Numbered from the stretch's first letter, positions 38,101 through 48,033 are shown. The stretch: DNA of 64,000 bases from Bdellovibrionales bacterium (GCA_016713885.1 JADJOF010000003.1:186001-250000); one strand, 5' to 3'. The notes: generated by a model not told the origin, from the letters alone. Program-made: numbers and translations.

Positions 38101-39260
38101 GGATCCAGTTTTGGGCCTCTGACTTCTTTTTATCTCATCGACATGTTCGAAGAATTCCTTGAGCTTCTGGTCGAGTCTTTGTTTGAGGTCGATTGGGTTT
38201 CTGGAGTGTACCTCGGATCCGATTCTGACTTTGTCGGCCTCGGGAACAAGTGAGCAGTCAAGCAGACGCTGAGCTGGTGTTTTGGGTTCATCGTAGTGCT
38301 TCTTGATCGATCCACCGATTCGCTCTTTGGCTACGAGCTTCATCGATGGCGTGAAGTAGTTCTGGAGCGGACACCAGTACGCTTGATAGATCTCATTCAT
38401 CATCGGCACAAGCGATGGATCGTCGAACCTCTCATAGCCGAAAAGCTCGCGGACGTGGGTCCAGTTCTTTTGCTCGACATGGGCGTTGTCGTTTTTCTTG
38501 TAGGCTCGACGCCTTACGAAGTTGATTGGTGCTGGGCGTTTTGAGAAGTACGAATAGAGAACGTCGTTGATGAATTCAGAACCGTTATCTGAAGCGAAAC
38601 CAACCAACATGAACGGCACTCGAGACTCGATCTTTTTCACGGCGCTTGTGACGCCGGCAGCATCTTTGTCCAGCACGAGCGAAGCTCAGTCCAACCAGAG
38701 AACAAATCGACGACCGTAAGTGTGTTCGCGTACTCGCCTGCAATCGAATTTCCGCAGTGGGCAACTGTGTCGCCTTCGACAAAACCTGGAACCTTCGTCT
38801 CGCCGTCCAAGAGCTTAAGTGGAATCTTGGTCTTCATTTTTTATCGACGGTCTTGTTGTTGAGAGCCCTTTTCCAAGCGACCTTCGATGAAGTTTTAAAA
38901 GTCGATCAATGGTCGAGGCGCTCATCTGAAGGAGCAACGCCTTTCTTCGGTCGCTTGTTTTATAAAATGGAAGCCACAGTGGCATAGCCGCCTTCATCTT
39001 CTTTGAACAGATGTAGCTCATAAGCCCCATAGCGCCTTTAAGTCGCTCAGCGCATCGATGTAGCGCGAAGCAGGCCCCGGGCGCTTACGTGCGTCTGGCC
39101 CCTTGGCTTTGCCATTTAAAATTTGAATCGCATGCTTGCGGGACCGATACCCGCAGACCTGGCAAAATTCGTCCAAAATCGCAGACTTTTGTTTTCGCTT
39201 TGCATTTTTATAGCGGTCCCGAATTTCATCGGTGTACGCTCGACGGAACTCGATGGGCAT
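38098..39260 (-). CDS. Integrase-core (DDE) transposase; three frameshifts
   Basis: Four minus-strand frames join into one transposase of about 387 residues. In order: a basic helical N terminus from the ATG at 39260 (after GGAGGTAAGACC), then GLSTTRPSIK, then the retroviral-integrase-type core with KVPGFVEGDTVAHCG (first Asp), VGFASDNGSEFIND (second Asp) and KKNDNAHVEQKNW (catalytic Glu). The last set is typical of integrase-core transposases whose members read NDNAHVEQKNWTHVR. The breaks are near 39025 (one base missing), in the A6 run at about 38835-38842 (one extra A) and near 38685 (one base missing). They have the same character as those in housekeeping genes, so the element may be functional. 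Confidence 0.82.
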
Positions 39261-39327
39261 GGTCTTACCTCCGTGTAAGAACTCAGATTTATTGGTCTAA
39301 ATCCGATCCTACTTGGGTTTGAGATCA

Positions 39328-39337
39328 TGACTCATCG
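39328..39337 (-). repeat. Right inverted repeat of the second IS
   Basis: TGACTCATCG, reverse complement of 38091-38100. Confidence 0.75.
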
Positions 39338-39663
39338 AGGATTTTTCGAGCTCGCGAACTCGCTCGGTTGATTCAAGTTAATCGAACTTTCGCTCGCTCA
39401 AATCCAATCCAGCACTCCTCAATTGAGCACGTGCCGTATAGCGCACGCATTCGGTTCGATTTATCTCGAGTCAATTCGGGGTCAGCGCGAGCGGTGCATT
39501 TTCGGGAGGCTGATGAGCGCCGCTTCGGTGCCAATTCTTGTCACCCGTCAGCCTCTCTGGACCCCTTGTATTGATTACAGAGCGGTACGTATAATGCACC
39601 CGCTGAGCACAGGTTAAGAAGGAAGCACCTTAATATTTTAGCTCTAGTTGATCGGGAGGTCAT
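39338..39663. other. Intergenic region between the IS and a secreted-protein gene
   Basis: About 325 bp without a supported gene. The only structure I can support is the promoter at 39566-39595. The left part is rich in short TCGAGCTCGCG-like palindromic words without longer organisation. Confidence 0.5.
39566..39595 (+). promoter_or_regulatory. Sigma-70-type promoter for the gene at 39664
   Basis: A perfect -10 box TATAAT (39590-39595) is preceded by TTGTAT (39566-39571) at an 18-bp spacing. The expected start of transcription is near 39602, giving a leader of about 60 bases with GGGAGGTCAT as the ribosome-binding site of the gene at 39664. This is the clearest housekeeping promoter in the window. 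Confidence 0.7.
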
Positions 39664-40392
39664 ATGAAGGCATTCACAAAAATTTTGACGATGTCGATTG
39701 CGCTTTTTTCTCAGGCTTCGATGGCTTCGGACGCCGCGACTGTCTGGCCTGGCGCTGAGACGCACTTTTCTGGTGAGCAGGCTTGTTCGGTCCTTCGCTC
39801 GGTCGGCGTCACCGGTTTTATAAAGGCCAAGCAGGAAATCTCGTCGATGCTGACGTTTCGAGCGGCACGCTGCTCGTTGACTTCCGATTGTCAGCTGAAG
39901 GTTCAGGCGTTCAATTACAATCAAGGTAAGGCGAAAGTAACAGAGGTCTTTTCATTTGATGTGTCGGACCGCAAAAGGACAACGGGCGTATCAGATGAAT
40001 TGAAGGCGATGAATGAGCCGGGCGGCGAGCAGGCTCGAGTCTTCTTCGGAAGCATGCGATTCAAAGTCTTGGATGTCATGATGTTGGGAAATCAGACGGC
40101 GATGTTGAAGATTGGTACCGCGTTCAAAGTTGCGAACAGCGAGGTTTCGCCTTTTTCTGCGGCTTTGAAGGCGGATCTGAACGTTGTCTTTGATCTCAAT
40201 AAGGATGGCAAGGTTTCGAAGATTCGGTTTGCGAATGTCAATCCGCGCCTTGTTCAGGTGGATGAGATGGCCACCGATAGTCTTTTTGTAAAGGGCGCCA
40301 ATTACGCGATGAGCACATTTACGAAGCCGGCGGTCAATGCGCTGGTAAACTCCGTGCAGTTGCAGAAAATGAACTTTCCACGTGCAAAGTAA
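39664..40392 (+). CDS. Secreted protein of unknown function
   Basis: A 242-residue protein with a signal peptide (MKAFTKILTMSIALFSQASMA). Two cysteine pairs occur early in the mature part (GEQACSVLR and AARCSLTSDCQLK). The C-terminal half is beta-rich. No family recognised. It has its own strong promoter and a strong ribosome-binding site (GGGAGG), so it is probably abundant. Confidence 0.65.
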   Translation: MKAFTKILTMSIALFSQASMASDAATVWPGAETHFSGEQACSVLRSVGVTGFIKAKQEISSMLTFRAARCSLTSDCQLKVQAFNYNQGKAKVTEVFSFDVSDRKRTTGVSDELKAMNEPGGEQARVFFGSMRFKVLDVMMLGNQTAMLKIGTAFKVANSEVSPFSAALKADLNVVFDLNKDGKVSKIRFANVNPRLVQVDEMATDSLFVKGANYAMSTFTKPAVNALVNSVQLQKMNFPRAK

Positions 40393-40408
40393 CCGCGGCT
40401 AGTTTGCA

Positions 40409-40433
40409 GGGGCCTCGTGAATTCTTAGGCCCC
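40409..40433. terminator. Hairpin between convergent genes
   Basis: A perfect 7-bp stem GGGGCCT / AGGCCCC with an 11-base loop lies 16 bp after the secreted-protein gene and overlaps the last codons of rsmG. There is no T-run on either side, so termination would be inefficient or Rho-assisted. Confidence 0.4.
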
Positions 40434-41297
40434 ATGCTCGCGCTCCCAAGCGAGATCGAGCTCTTCGAAGTCAGGGAGCGGATAAGGCTTTAGTTTTTGG
40501 AAAACCAAGAGCCGGCGCTCGTGCGGCGTTCCGGCAAGTGTGTAGGCAATGTCCTTTTCAAGTCGGTAGTACTCTGACCACTTTTCAAGGGCCATCGGAA
40601 TTTCCGGACCACAGTTTGGTCCCTTCATCAGATAAACCCGTCCACCGGTTTGCAGTGTGTTGATCACATTTCCTAGGGTGTTTGAAGCGTCCTCGACGGC
40701 ACGAGTGATCACGCCGCGAACGGGCAAGAACACTTCGCTATTGATATTGCGGCCAAGGATATCGAGTGGCGCCTCTGGGGAGCCAAGCCCGAGTTCGTCG
40801 CGGATCGACTTTAAAAACTCAACTCGCTTTTGCACGCCCTCCGCGAGGATGATGCGCTCATCGGGCAAAAGGATTTTAAGCGGGATTCCGGGAAAGCCGG
40901 GACCTGTTCCGACATCGAGAAGCGGGAAGAGGAGTGGAGCTCCATTTTGTTGAAGTAGCTCTGGAACCACGAGGCAGTCGACGAAGTGTTTGATCCCGAC
41001 ATCGCGCAGAGTGAGGAGGCGCGTGAAGTTCCGTTCATTCTGGTTGTCCATGAGAAGCATGTAGAAGCGGGCGAGTGTTCGACGCTTTGCGTGAGGAAAG
41101 TCTTTGAGGCCATGGCGCTCAAAGACATCGCGGAGGCGATCTTCAGCCTCATCAAGGGAGAAGGACTCCTCCGAACGACGGTGCTTCCCCTTTAAATTGC
41201 CTGACCCTTGGGCACTGGCAGCGGTGTCGTCACTTGCGGCCTGGGGTTTTCGCTTTGCTTTGTAGGGGCTCCAGTTGGAGCGATTTTTATGAGCCAT
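40425..41297 (-). CDS. rsmG: 16S rRNA (guanine-527-N7)-methyltransferase RsmG
   Basis: RsmG (GidB) methylates G527 in the 530 loop of 16S rRNA with SAM. Motifs present: NLTR-like [22 protein letters not shown], the SAM-binding [43 protein letters not shown] and YLMKGPN. The start at 41297 gives 290 residues, with a basic, low-complexity N-terminal extension of about 45 residues that other RsmG proteins lack. It is not beside mnmG here, but diverges from pheS with 55 bp between starts. Confidence 0.9.
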   Translation of the reverse strand: MAHKNRSNWSPYKAKRKPQAASDDTAASAQGSGNLKGKHRRSEESFSLDEAEDRLRDVFERHGLKDFPHAKRRTLARFYMLLMDNQNERNFTRLLTLRDVGIKHFVDCLVVPELLQQNGAPLLFPLLDVGTGPGFPGIPLKILLPDERIILAEGVQKRVEFLKSIRDELGLGSPEAPLDILGRNINSEVFLPVRGVITRAVEDASNTLGNVINTLQTGGRVYLMKGPNCGPEIPMALEKWSEYYRLEKDIAYTLAGTPHERRLLVFQKLKPYPLPDFEELDLAWEREHGA

Positions 41298-41352
41298 GTC
41301 GTTTTGTTTTATATTTGAGAATGATTGCGAAATCATTGAATATTTCACCATC

Positions 41353-42387
41353 ATGACGGACCAGATGAAAACTAAAATCGATTCCATTCGCCTTGAAGCG
41401 GAAACGGCGTTCAAGGCGGCCGAAAACAGTCGCGATCTTTATGAGCTGAAGGTGAAGTTCCTGGGTAAAACCGGAAGTTTTCAATCGGTGATGAAAGAGA
41501 TGGGAAGTCTCCCTCCGGCGGAAAAGCCGATCGCCGGCAAACTTGTCAACGAAGCCAAGCAAGCGCTCGAAGGCACCTATTCCGAGTGCGAAGAGCGGTT
41601 GAAGGCTCGCGAGCTTGAAGCGAAGCTAAAGAGCGAAATGCTCGACCTCACGTTGCCAGGTGTGCCCGTTTCACGGGGGGCGGAACATCCTGTGAGTCTT
41701 GTGATGGATGAGATCGCGATGATTCTTTCGCGCATGGGATACTCGATTCGAACAGGCCCTGTGATTGAAACAGACCGCAATAACTTTGAAGGTCTGAACG
41801 TCCCGAAGGATCATCCTGCGCGCGATATGCAGGATACCTTCTACATCGACGAGCATCACGTCCTTAGAACGCAGACGTCACCGATCCAGATCCGCACCAT
41901 GGAGACTGAGAAGCCACCAATTCGTGTTGCGGCACCTGGTGGTGTTTTTCGCTGTGATGCGGATATCTCGCACTCGCCGAACTTTCATCAGATCGAAGGG
42001 CTTTGCATTGATAAGAAGGTTTCGATGGCCGACCTTAAAGGCACAATCACATTCTTTGTGGGTGAGTTTTTTGGTCGCGGACTGAAGACGCGTTTTCGTC
42101 CGAGCTTTTTTCCGTTCACCGAGCCGTCGGCCGAGGTTGATTGCCAATGCCCACTGTGTAAGGGCAAGGGCTGCCGTATGTGTAGCATGAGCGGCTGGAT
42201 TGAAATTGGCGGCTGCGGACTTGTGCATCCGAACGTTTTGAAGTTTGCGGGTCTCGACGCAAAGGAATGGCAAGGTTTTGCGTTTGGATTTGGTATCGAG
42301 CGCATGGGGATTATTAAATACGGAATCAATGACATCCGCCTTTTCAATGAAAACGATGTTCGATTCCTCTCGCAATTCTCGATGTAG
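41353..42387 (+). CDS. pheS: Phenylalanyl-tRNA synthetase alpha subunit
   Basis: PheS holds the catalytic site of the alpha2-beta2 enzyme. A coiled-coil N-terminal arm (about residues 1-85) is followed by the class II core: [31 protein letters not shown] (motif 2), [36 protein letters not shown] and [18 protein letters not shown] (motif 3). There is also a [19 protein letters not shown] stretch: four of its cysteines could bind zinc, an insert that occurs in some bacterial PheS. 344 residues. pheT follows after 37 bp. Confidence 0.95.
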   Translation: MTDQMKTKIDSIRLEAETAFKAAENSRDLYELKVKFLGKTGSFQSVMKEMGSLPPAEKPIAGKLVNEAKQALEGTYSECEERLKARELEAKLKSEMLDLTLPGVPVSRGAEHPVSLVMDEIAMILSRMGYSIRTGPVIETDRNNFEGLNVPKDHPARDMQDTFYIDEHHVLRTQTSPIQIRTMETEKPPIRVAAPGGVFRCDADISHSPNFHQIEGLCIDKKVSMADLKGTITFFVGEFFGRGLKTRFRPSFFPFTEPSAEVDCQCPLCKGKGCRMCSMSGWIEIGGCGLVHPNVLKFAGLDAKEWQGFAFGFGIERMGIIKYGINDIRLFNENDVRFLSQFSM

Positions 42388-42424
42388 GCCCTTTAGGGCA
42401 TTGTTTGAAAGGTTTATTTAAGTC

Positions 42425-44913
42425 ATGAAACTCTCTCTTCGCTGGCTCAATGATTTTGTCGATGTTTCTGATGCGTTAAAAGACCCGCAAGGACTGGCGC
42501 GTGCGCTGACAAATGCTGGTCTTGAAGTCGAATCAATCGAGGATCAAGGAAAGCCGTTTCACAATGTCGTCGTTGGTCACATTCTTGAAAAGGAAAGCAC
42601 CCGGGTGCAGACCGTTTGAGCCTTTGTCAGGTTACGACGGGTGGCGGAGTGATTCATCAAATTGTCTGTGGTGCGCAAAATCATAAGCAAGGCGACTGCG
42701 TCGTTGTGGCTTTGCCAGGTGCTGTTTTGCCAGGAGACTTTGCAATTAAGCACTCAAAAATTCGCGGCGTTGAGTCGGGCGGAATGCTGTGCTCTTTGAA
42801 AGAGCTTGGGCTTGCGACGGAATCTGAGGGCATCTTGATTTTGCCGGATGATGCGCCAATCGGAACTCCGTTTGCTGAATACAAAAAGCTCGATGATGTG
42901 GTTTTTGAACTGAAAGTGACACCGAACCGCGCGGATTGCCTCTCGCATCGGGGCTTGGCTCTTGAAATCGCGTGCCTTTTGGGGAAGCCCATCTGCGAGC
43001 CTGAGTCGAAGATTGTGGAAGGTGATTTTGACTGCGATATCGGCGTTGCGATTCGAGCCAAAGATCTGGGGCCGCGCTACGCCGGACGAATGGTCAAAGG
43101 AGTGAAGGTTGGCGAGAGCCCGGAGTGGTTGAAGCGTCGGCTTGAGACGGTCGGGATGAAGAGCATCAATAACGTCGTCGATGTGACGAACTATGTGATG
43201 ATGGAGCTCGGGCAGCCGCTACACGCGTTTGACGTGCGCGAGCTTCGGGGGCGAACGATCATTGTGGATCGCGCGGTGAGTGGTGAGACATTTGTAACAC
43301 TCGATGGCAGCGAGCTTAAGCTTGATGGCACGGAGCTTACGATTCGCGACAGCGAACGGGTCGTGGCCTTGGCTGGCGTTATTGGCGGAAAGAACTCCGG
43401 TGTTCAGGATGATACGGTCGATGTGATGATCGAGGCCGCTTACTTTACGCCGGCGAGTGTTCGACGAACGATGCGCAAATTTGGAATTGAAACAGATTCT
43501 GGTTATCGCTTCTCGCGCGGAGTGAATCCGGAGACGACGACTCAGGCTCTGGATCGTGCGACACAGTTGATGATCGAAGTGGCCGGCGGACTGGCCAGTC
43601 GCAATCGCATTGATGTGTATCCGGAACCGGTACCGCGAACGGAAATTCAGATTGCGCTCGCGACCGTTGAGGCGCGTCTTGGCTATACGATCGAAGCCTC
43701 AGTTTTTGAAATGTGGATGAAGCGTTTGGGGGGAGAGCTGCGCGTTCTGTCGCCGGGTCTTTACAAGTTTGTCGCGCCGGCACATCGCATGGATCTGCAC
43801 ATCGACATGGACTTGGTTGAGGAGTTTGGCCGCTTGAACGGCTATGATAAAATTCCCGAGACGCTTCCCGTTGGTGGCTTTATGCCGGCTGCGCATGATG
43901 AACTTTATATCGCGGAGATGCGCGCCCGCCGCGTGTTAAAGGGTATGGGATGTCTTCAAGCGCTGAACTACGCATTCATTGGTGATGGCTATCAAAAGGA
44001 TTTTATCGGCGATGTTGAGCTTTGGTGTGACGCTGGACTTTTTGTCGACGGCTCCGACGTGCGCATCGTCAATCCGCTGAATGAAGAAATCAATGTCATG
44101 CGGCGCTCGTTATTGCCGGGCCTCTATCGAAACCTTCTGCACAGTGTTCGCTTTGGAAGTCCATCGGGCCGACTCTTCGAAATCGGCGTTTCGGTACATG
44201 CCGTTTCGGACCGCTCGCAGGCTGTTCGCACGGAGCGTTTTCAGGGCACCGGGTATGGTGAGGAAAAACGATTGGGTTTTTGTTTCTGGGGCGGTGAAAC
44301 CGACCTTTGGGGAAGGGCTCAGGTAGCAGAGCCTGCTGTGACACTGAAGGGTGTGGTTGAAGCATTTCTTGGAACTTACGGAGTTAGTTCTATCGACTTT
44401 GAGCCCTTTGAAGAAGGGCGTGCTCCCGGGATTTTGCATCCGGGAAAGGCTGTTGTTGTTCGGGCCAATCGTGTGCCGGTGGGCTTTTTGGGTGCGGTTC
44501 ATCCGTCTCGTTTGCAATCTGATAAGGTTCGCACTGGTGCCGCAGTCGGCGAATTTTCATTGGAAAAGATCCTCAAGGCCGTGTCGGCTGTTCGCTTTAC
44601 GCCGATTTCGCCATTCCCCGCCATGGAGCGCGACGTGGCTCTGGTTGGTGCGAGGTCGATTCCAGCAGGAGAGATTGTGACGGACTTTGTGAAGCTCGCT
44701 CGCAAGTTCGAGGCCGATGGCGGCCGATTCTTAAAATCGGCGTCGGTCTTTGACGTGTTTGAGGGAGAGAGTCTTGGCGAGGGCAAGCGCTCGGTTGCCG
44801 TTCGTATGGTCTTCCAGAGCGCCGATGGCACGCTTGAAGATTCGGTTGTGAATCAGGTTCGCGATAAGCTCGTGCATGCGATTTGTGAGAAGCACGGTGT
44901 TTCTGTTCGTTAA
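42425..44913 (+). CDS. pheT: Phenylalanyl-tRNA synthetase beta subunit; one frameshift
   Basis: PheT provides tRNA binding and editing. It starts with KLSLRWLNDFVDV; the frame breaks in the AAA at 42594-42596, and adding one A restores the conserved EKHPGADRLSLCQV of the tRNA-binding domain. After that come IVCGAQNHKQGD, the B3/B4 editing region (VVDVTNYVMMELGQPLHAFD), the B5 domain, the catalytic-like core and a C-terminal anticodon-binding (FDX) domain ending in VRDKLVHAICEKHGVSVR. Corrected length is about 829 residues, as expected. The gene is essential, so the break is almost certainly a homopolymer error. Confidence 0.95.
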
Positions 44914-45164
44914 TTCGCCTGTCGTGCGCGGAGTATGACGCACCGCTTTCTGGACGTCCAAGGTGGTGGCTTATGGCTGCTGCGGAGCGCGATGGCAGAT
45001 GCGGCGCATCGATTGGTTTTGTGGGTTTTTTCAAGGACTTATGAAGAAGTTCTGATGGACAGATGGCGGTTTTAAATCTGAGACTTGTTGGTGACGAACG
45101 ACACTCTCGAATCGGCACCAGTGCAATCAACTCGTGTGAGTGTGTCTAACAAACGGTGGGGACG

Positions 45165-45530
45165 ATGGTAGAACGTGATGAAGTCGAAGCAGGCGGTAAG
45201 GGCCGTGAAGTGAGCCGTTCGACAATGACCAAGGCCGACATTGTTGAAAAAGTTTATGGTAAAATCGGCTTCTCCAAAAAAGAGGCTTCCGAGCTTGTTG
45301 AGATGGTATTCACCACATTGAAGGATGTCCTTCATCGCGGCGATAAGGTTAAAATCTCGGGCTTTGGCAATTTCGTGGTGCGTGAAAAAAACGAGCGCGT
45401 TGGCCGAAACCCACAAACAGGCGAGCAGATTAAGATCAGTGCCCGCCGCGTTCTGACCTTCCGTCCATCGCAAGTTTTGAAGGCGATGCTCAACGGCGAA
45501 GATGTCACGGGGCTCAGTGATGACGATTGA
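45165..45530 (+). CDS. ihfA: Integration host factor, alpha subunit
   Basis: A DNA-bending histone-like protein of the HU/IHF family. The core MTKADIVEKVYGKIGFSKKEA and ISGFGNFVVREKNERVGRNPQTGEQIKI, with the proline of the DNA-intercalating arm, identifies IHF-alpha, as does its location after pheT and before a MerR-type gene. With the ATG at 45165 (ribosome-binding site GGTGGGGACG) there are about 20 extra acidic/basic residues before the canonical MTKADI; the internal ATG at 45225 would give the standard 101 residues but lacks a good site. The C terminus ends in DDD. Confidence 0.9.
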   Translation: MVERDEVEAGGKGREVSRSTMTKADIVEKVYGKIGFSKKEASELVEMVFTTLKDVLHRGDKVKISGFGNFVVREKNERVGRNPQTGEQIKISARRVLTFRPSQVLKAMLNGEDVTGLSDDD

Positions 45531-46173
45531 GACTGCAGCAATTGGAACAGTTGATGACGTCGCAGGGGCAGCTGAGGTTACCGAGGTAGCAGTAAAAGAA
45601 GCGGCGCTGAAGCAAGCACTTGGGAAAGTGCTTGATGCGAGTACAGAGAATGTCGGTGATGTCGCTCTGGAATCCATGGCTTTGGCCGATGTCGATCAGC
45701 TTGAGTTGATTCCGTTCCAGATGCGCGATCACGATTTTATCGAGGTTGCGCCGTCGGATTCTCTGGAGCGAGATTTGAGCACGATTCCAGAGCAAATGGC
45801 CTTCAAGATTGGAACAGCTGCCGATTTGGTGGGCGTAAAGCCTTATGTCCTGCGTTTTTGGGAGACAGAGTTTGATGCTTTGAAGCCCAAAAAGAGCCAG
45901 AAGGGACAACGGGCCTACTCTCGTCGCGATGTTGAAACCGCGATGATGATTAAGAAACTCCTCTATGAAGATCGTTTTTCGATTGAGGGTGCGCGCTCTA
46001 AAATCAAAGAGCTTCGCTCCAAAGTGAAGGGCGTTCGTGAGGATCGAGCAGAGCTTGAGAAGATGCGCGAGGAAGTAAAGCACCGAGTGGACGAGGTCCG
46101 TTCCGTTGCGTTGACGGAGATGAAAGCGCTTCTCGGCGATATTTCTCGGTTTCGGGCGCTTTTTTCTGCTTGA
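45520..46173 (+). CDS. MerR-family transcriptional regulator
   Basis: A 217-residue protein. The winged-helix domain starts at about residue 95 with FKIGTAADLVGVKPYVLRFWE and continues with GQRAYSRRDVETAMMIKKLL. A long charged helix follows (residues about 160-205), the dimerisation coiled coil of MerR proteins. About 90 acidic N-terminal residues precede the domain and are unusual. It overlaps ihfA by 11 bp. A short MerR-like gene after ihfA is the standard arrangement in many proteobacteria. No ligand-binding domain or cysteine sensor is evident. Confidence 0.85.
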   Translation: MTIETAAIGTVDDVAGAAEVTEVAVKEAALKQALGKVLDASTENVGDVALESMALADVDQLELIPFQMRDHDFIEVAPSDSLERDLSTIPEQMAFKIGTAADLVGVKPYVLRFWETEFDALKPKKSQKGQRAYSRRDVETAMMIKKLLYEDRFSIEGARSKIKELRSKVKGVREDRAELEKMREEVKHRVDEVRSVALTEMKALLGDISRFRALFSA

Positions 46174-46186
46174 TGGCGAGCGTCTA

Positions 46187-46210
46187 GCCCCTTAAAACAG
46201 TGGGGCCTTT
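46187..46210 (+). terminator. Probable Rho-independent terminator after the MerR gene
   Basis: A GCCCC / GGGGC stem with a 10-base AT-rich loop is followed by CTTTT. It lies 13 bp after the stop and before the tRNA. The stem is short, so it is a modest terminator. Confidence 0.5.
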
Positions 46211-46227
46211 TGGCAAATTTTAAGTGT

Positions 46228-46304
46228 CGGCGCGTGGCGCAGTCTGGTAGCGCACATGCTTGGGGTGCATGAGGTCGCTGGTTCAAGTCCAGTCGCGCCG
46301 ACCA
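46228..46304 (+). tRNA. proL: tRNA-Pro (anticodon GGG)
   Basis: A complete cloverleaf: acceptor CGGCGCG (46228-46234) pairs with CGCGCCG (46294-46300), the CCA end is encoded (ACCA to 46304), the D-loop contains TGGTAG, the anticodon stem CATGC/GCATG encloses TTGGGGT with GGG at positions 34-36, and the T-arm has GGTTCAAGTCC. It reads CCC (and CCU) proline codons. Its position after ihfA and a MerR gene matches the order in many proteobacteria. tRNA 3' ends are common integration sites, but no integrase is seen next to this one. Confidence 0.97.
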
Positions 46305-46413
46305 ATTTCATTTTCTAAAACGAAGCAGGCATCTTGGCCAAGAGCGAATTGAACTGGACCCATCAATGGTCCTGGCGCGTTCACTCCTATAGAGAAAGCA
46401 CCGATGAGAGAAC

Positions 46414-47472
46414 GTGGAACGACGGCGTTATCTTGTAGGTGCTATTCTGTTTTCTCTCTGCTTGGTGAATACGGCCGAGTCGCAGTCGACATACTCAACC
46501 CAGACATATCCAAAGCGGACATATCGACAAGCGGCAGGTGCCCGCAACAAGGTTGTTCCCGCTGAGAACGTCTACCAAGTTGTGCGCCTTAGTCACCACA
46601 GCATGTGCGTGGATGGGTCTTCGCTTAGGCAGTGTTCGCTTGCTGGCAAAGAGTATTGCGAAAGCCAGATCCAAGAAGCCTTTGAGAAATGCTTTGAGGA
46701 GGCGGGTCTTAAGACGATTCCCGTCGACGAAGTAAAGATGACGACCAACGACTTTGTGAGCTGTGCATCGCGAAAATTTGTTGTCGATCTGAAGGTGTAC
46801 CTAAAAAAAGATATGCGCTGTCGAAAGCTTCTAGCGAACAGTGAACGAATCGGACCGGTATGGAAGTCGAGCAAAACAGCCTTGGCGATGTCGAACTTTT
46901 CGGCGACGGCCGTGTCACCAGCGAAACTCTATGCATTGCAGGTGGAGCGGGACACCGAGCAGTTGCGGGTTTTCCGTGCTCAGTTTGAGGCGGCTCCGCG
47001 GCGGTTCTGTCCAATGTATGAAGGCTCGGATCGTTCGACCTGCTTGAAGGCGCATCTTGTTCAGCATGAGCAGCGTTCATCTGCACAGCTTCTGCTTTTG
47101 GCTGCGATGATTGTGGATATGTCGAAGTTGGATCAGAGTCAGGGAATCGCAAGAGACAAAGTTAACCTGATGGCGGCAGAAAATATCTTGATTGTTCTTG
47201 AGAAGTCGCAAATGGCCATGTTTCATCTGGCGAAGATTCAGCCTGTCGGTCCACAGGAAATCACAGAGCTGCGTCGACTGCAGGTGGCCGATGAAAAAGT
47301 GCTTGCGATGAGTGTGGCAGAGCTAAGGCAGATGGCAAGGCAGCTCATCTGGCTTGGTAGCGAGGGGCGGACTCCGGCAAGCCTTGCCGAGTGGGAGCGA
47401 ATTAAGCTCAATGACCTGCGGGATCGGTCGGAGCGACTTGGTGGTCGCTTATGGCGCTATCCAACCTACTAA
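46414..47472 (+). CDS. Secreted protein of unknown function
   Basis: A 352-residue protein beginning with GTG at 46414 after GATGAGAGAAC. The signal peptide runs to about NTAESQS. The first half has at least eight cysteines in pairs (SMCVDGSSLRQCSL, KEYCESQIQEAFEKCFE, VSCASRKF, MRCRKLL, RRFCPMY, STCLKA), and the second half is helical. No family recognised. It converges on the small minus-strand gene that ends four bases beyond it. Confidence 0.6.
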   Translation: MERRRYLVGAILFSLCLVNTAESQSTYSTQTYPKRTYRQAAGARNKVVPAENVYQVVRLSHHSMCVDGSSLRQCSLAGKEYCESQIQEAFEKCFEEAGLKTIPVDEVKMTTNDFVSCASRKFVVDLKVYLKKDMRCRKLLANSERIGPVWKSSKTALAMSNFSATAVSPAKLYALQVERDTEQLRVFRAQFEAAPRRFCPMYEGSDRSTCLKAHLVQHEQRSSAQLLLLAAMIVDMSKLDQSQGIARDKVNLMAAENILIVLEKSQMAMFHLAKIQPVGPQEITELRRLQVADEKVLAMSVAELRQMARQLIWLGSEGRTPASLAEWERIKLNDLRDRSERLGGRLWRYPTY

Positions 47473-47475
47473 ACA

Positions 47476-47890
47476 TCATTCGAGAATAAACTGGCAGGCC
47501 AGGGTGTAGACGGTGGCGCCGGTGTTAGACGACTCTTCGAGCCAAAGATGAAGTGTGGCGTCGGCATTGACGGCACCGTAGTGGCTTGGACCTGGTTGAT
47601 CGACTCGCATCCATAACCGGCCTTCGATCTTCCCTTCGGGCGTAAAGGTCACCGAATAGTAGACCGGTTATGTGGCGTCAGAAAGCGTGACGACCGTGTC
47701 GTTATTTGGGCTCGACTGTCTTGATATCACTTGGCGAGCTTCGAGCTGGTATTGTCCATTGGCGCTAAAGCTATAGGTTGACTCAACGAGCTCGCAGCTG
47801 GCGGAAGTCTGACGCCGTTGCGATCGAGCCGAGAAACATCGTTGCAGCGATGCCGACGAGAATTTGATATTTTACCGGAAAGAAGTTCAT
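47476..47890 (-). CDS. Secreted protein of unknown function, broken by a frameshift and an in-frame TAA
   Basis: Reading the minus strand from the ATG at 47890 (ribosome-binding site AAAGGGAG) gives a signal peptide, MNFFPVKYQILVGIAATM and on to SIATA. The frame then hits a stop, but dropping one C near 47800 continues with SCELVESTYSFSANGQYQLE. The new frame has a TAA at 47668-47670, after which PVYYSVTFTPEGKIEGRLW and VYTLACQFILE run to the TGA at 47476. Total about 137 residues. The two ends, the signal peptide and the cysteine pair (CELVES, LACQF) show that this was or is a real exported beta-rich protein. It is either a pseudogene or a victim of two sequence errors. Confidence 0.55.
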
Positions 47891-48033
47891 GGCGTTCTCC
47901 CTTTTGAGTCGTACCAGGACGGTTCTGACATAAAAGTGTCGAGATTGTGATCTGTTTTATTGGCAGCTTTCGGATGAATTGGGTATTGGTCGTCCCCAGA
48001 GATCGCAATGAGGATCAGAGCGGAGAGAGAACC

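Larger units (their letters stand above)
38091..39337. mobile_element. Second insertion sequence, integrase-type transposase, about 1.25 kb
   Basis: Ends are defined by an inverted repeat: CGATGAGTCA at 38091-38100 and its complement at 39328-39337, extending imperfectly to 14 of 15 positions. One minus-strand transposase gene fills the element and its TGA stop lies inside the left repeat. I see no target duplication. It sits directly upstream of the S9 peptidase gene. Confidence 0.8.

Noticed and set aside
45072..45677. A 201-codon minus-strand frame covering ihfA
   Set aside because: Antisense shadow of ihfA and the MerR gene, both firmly identified.
46228..46413. Integrated element using the tRNA-Pro 3' end as attachment site
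   Set aside because: No integrase gene and no second copy of the tRNA 3' end were seen within the window.
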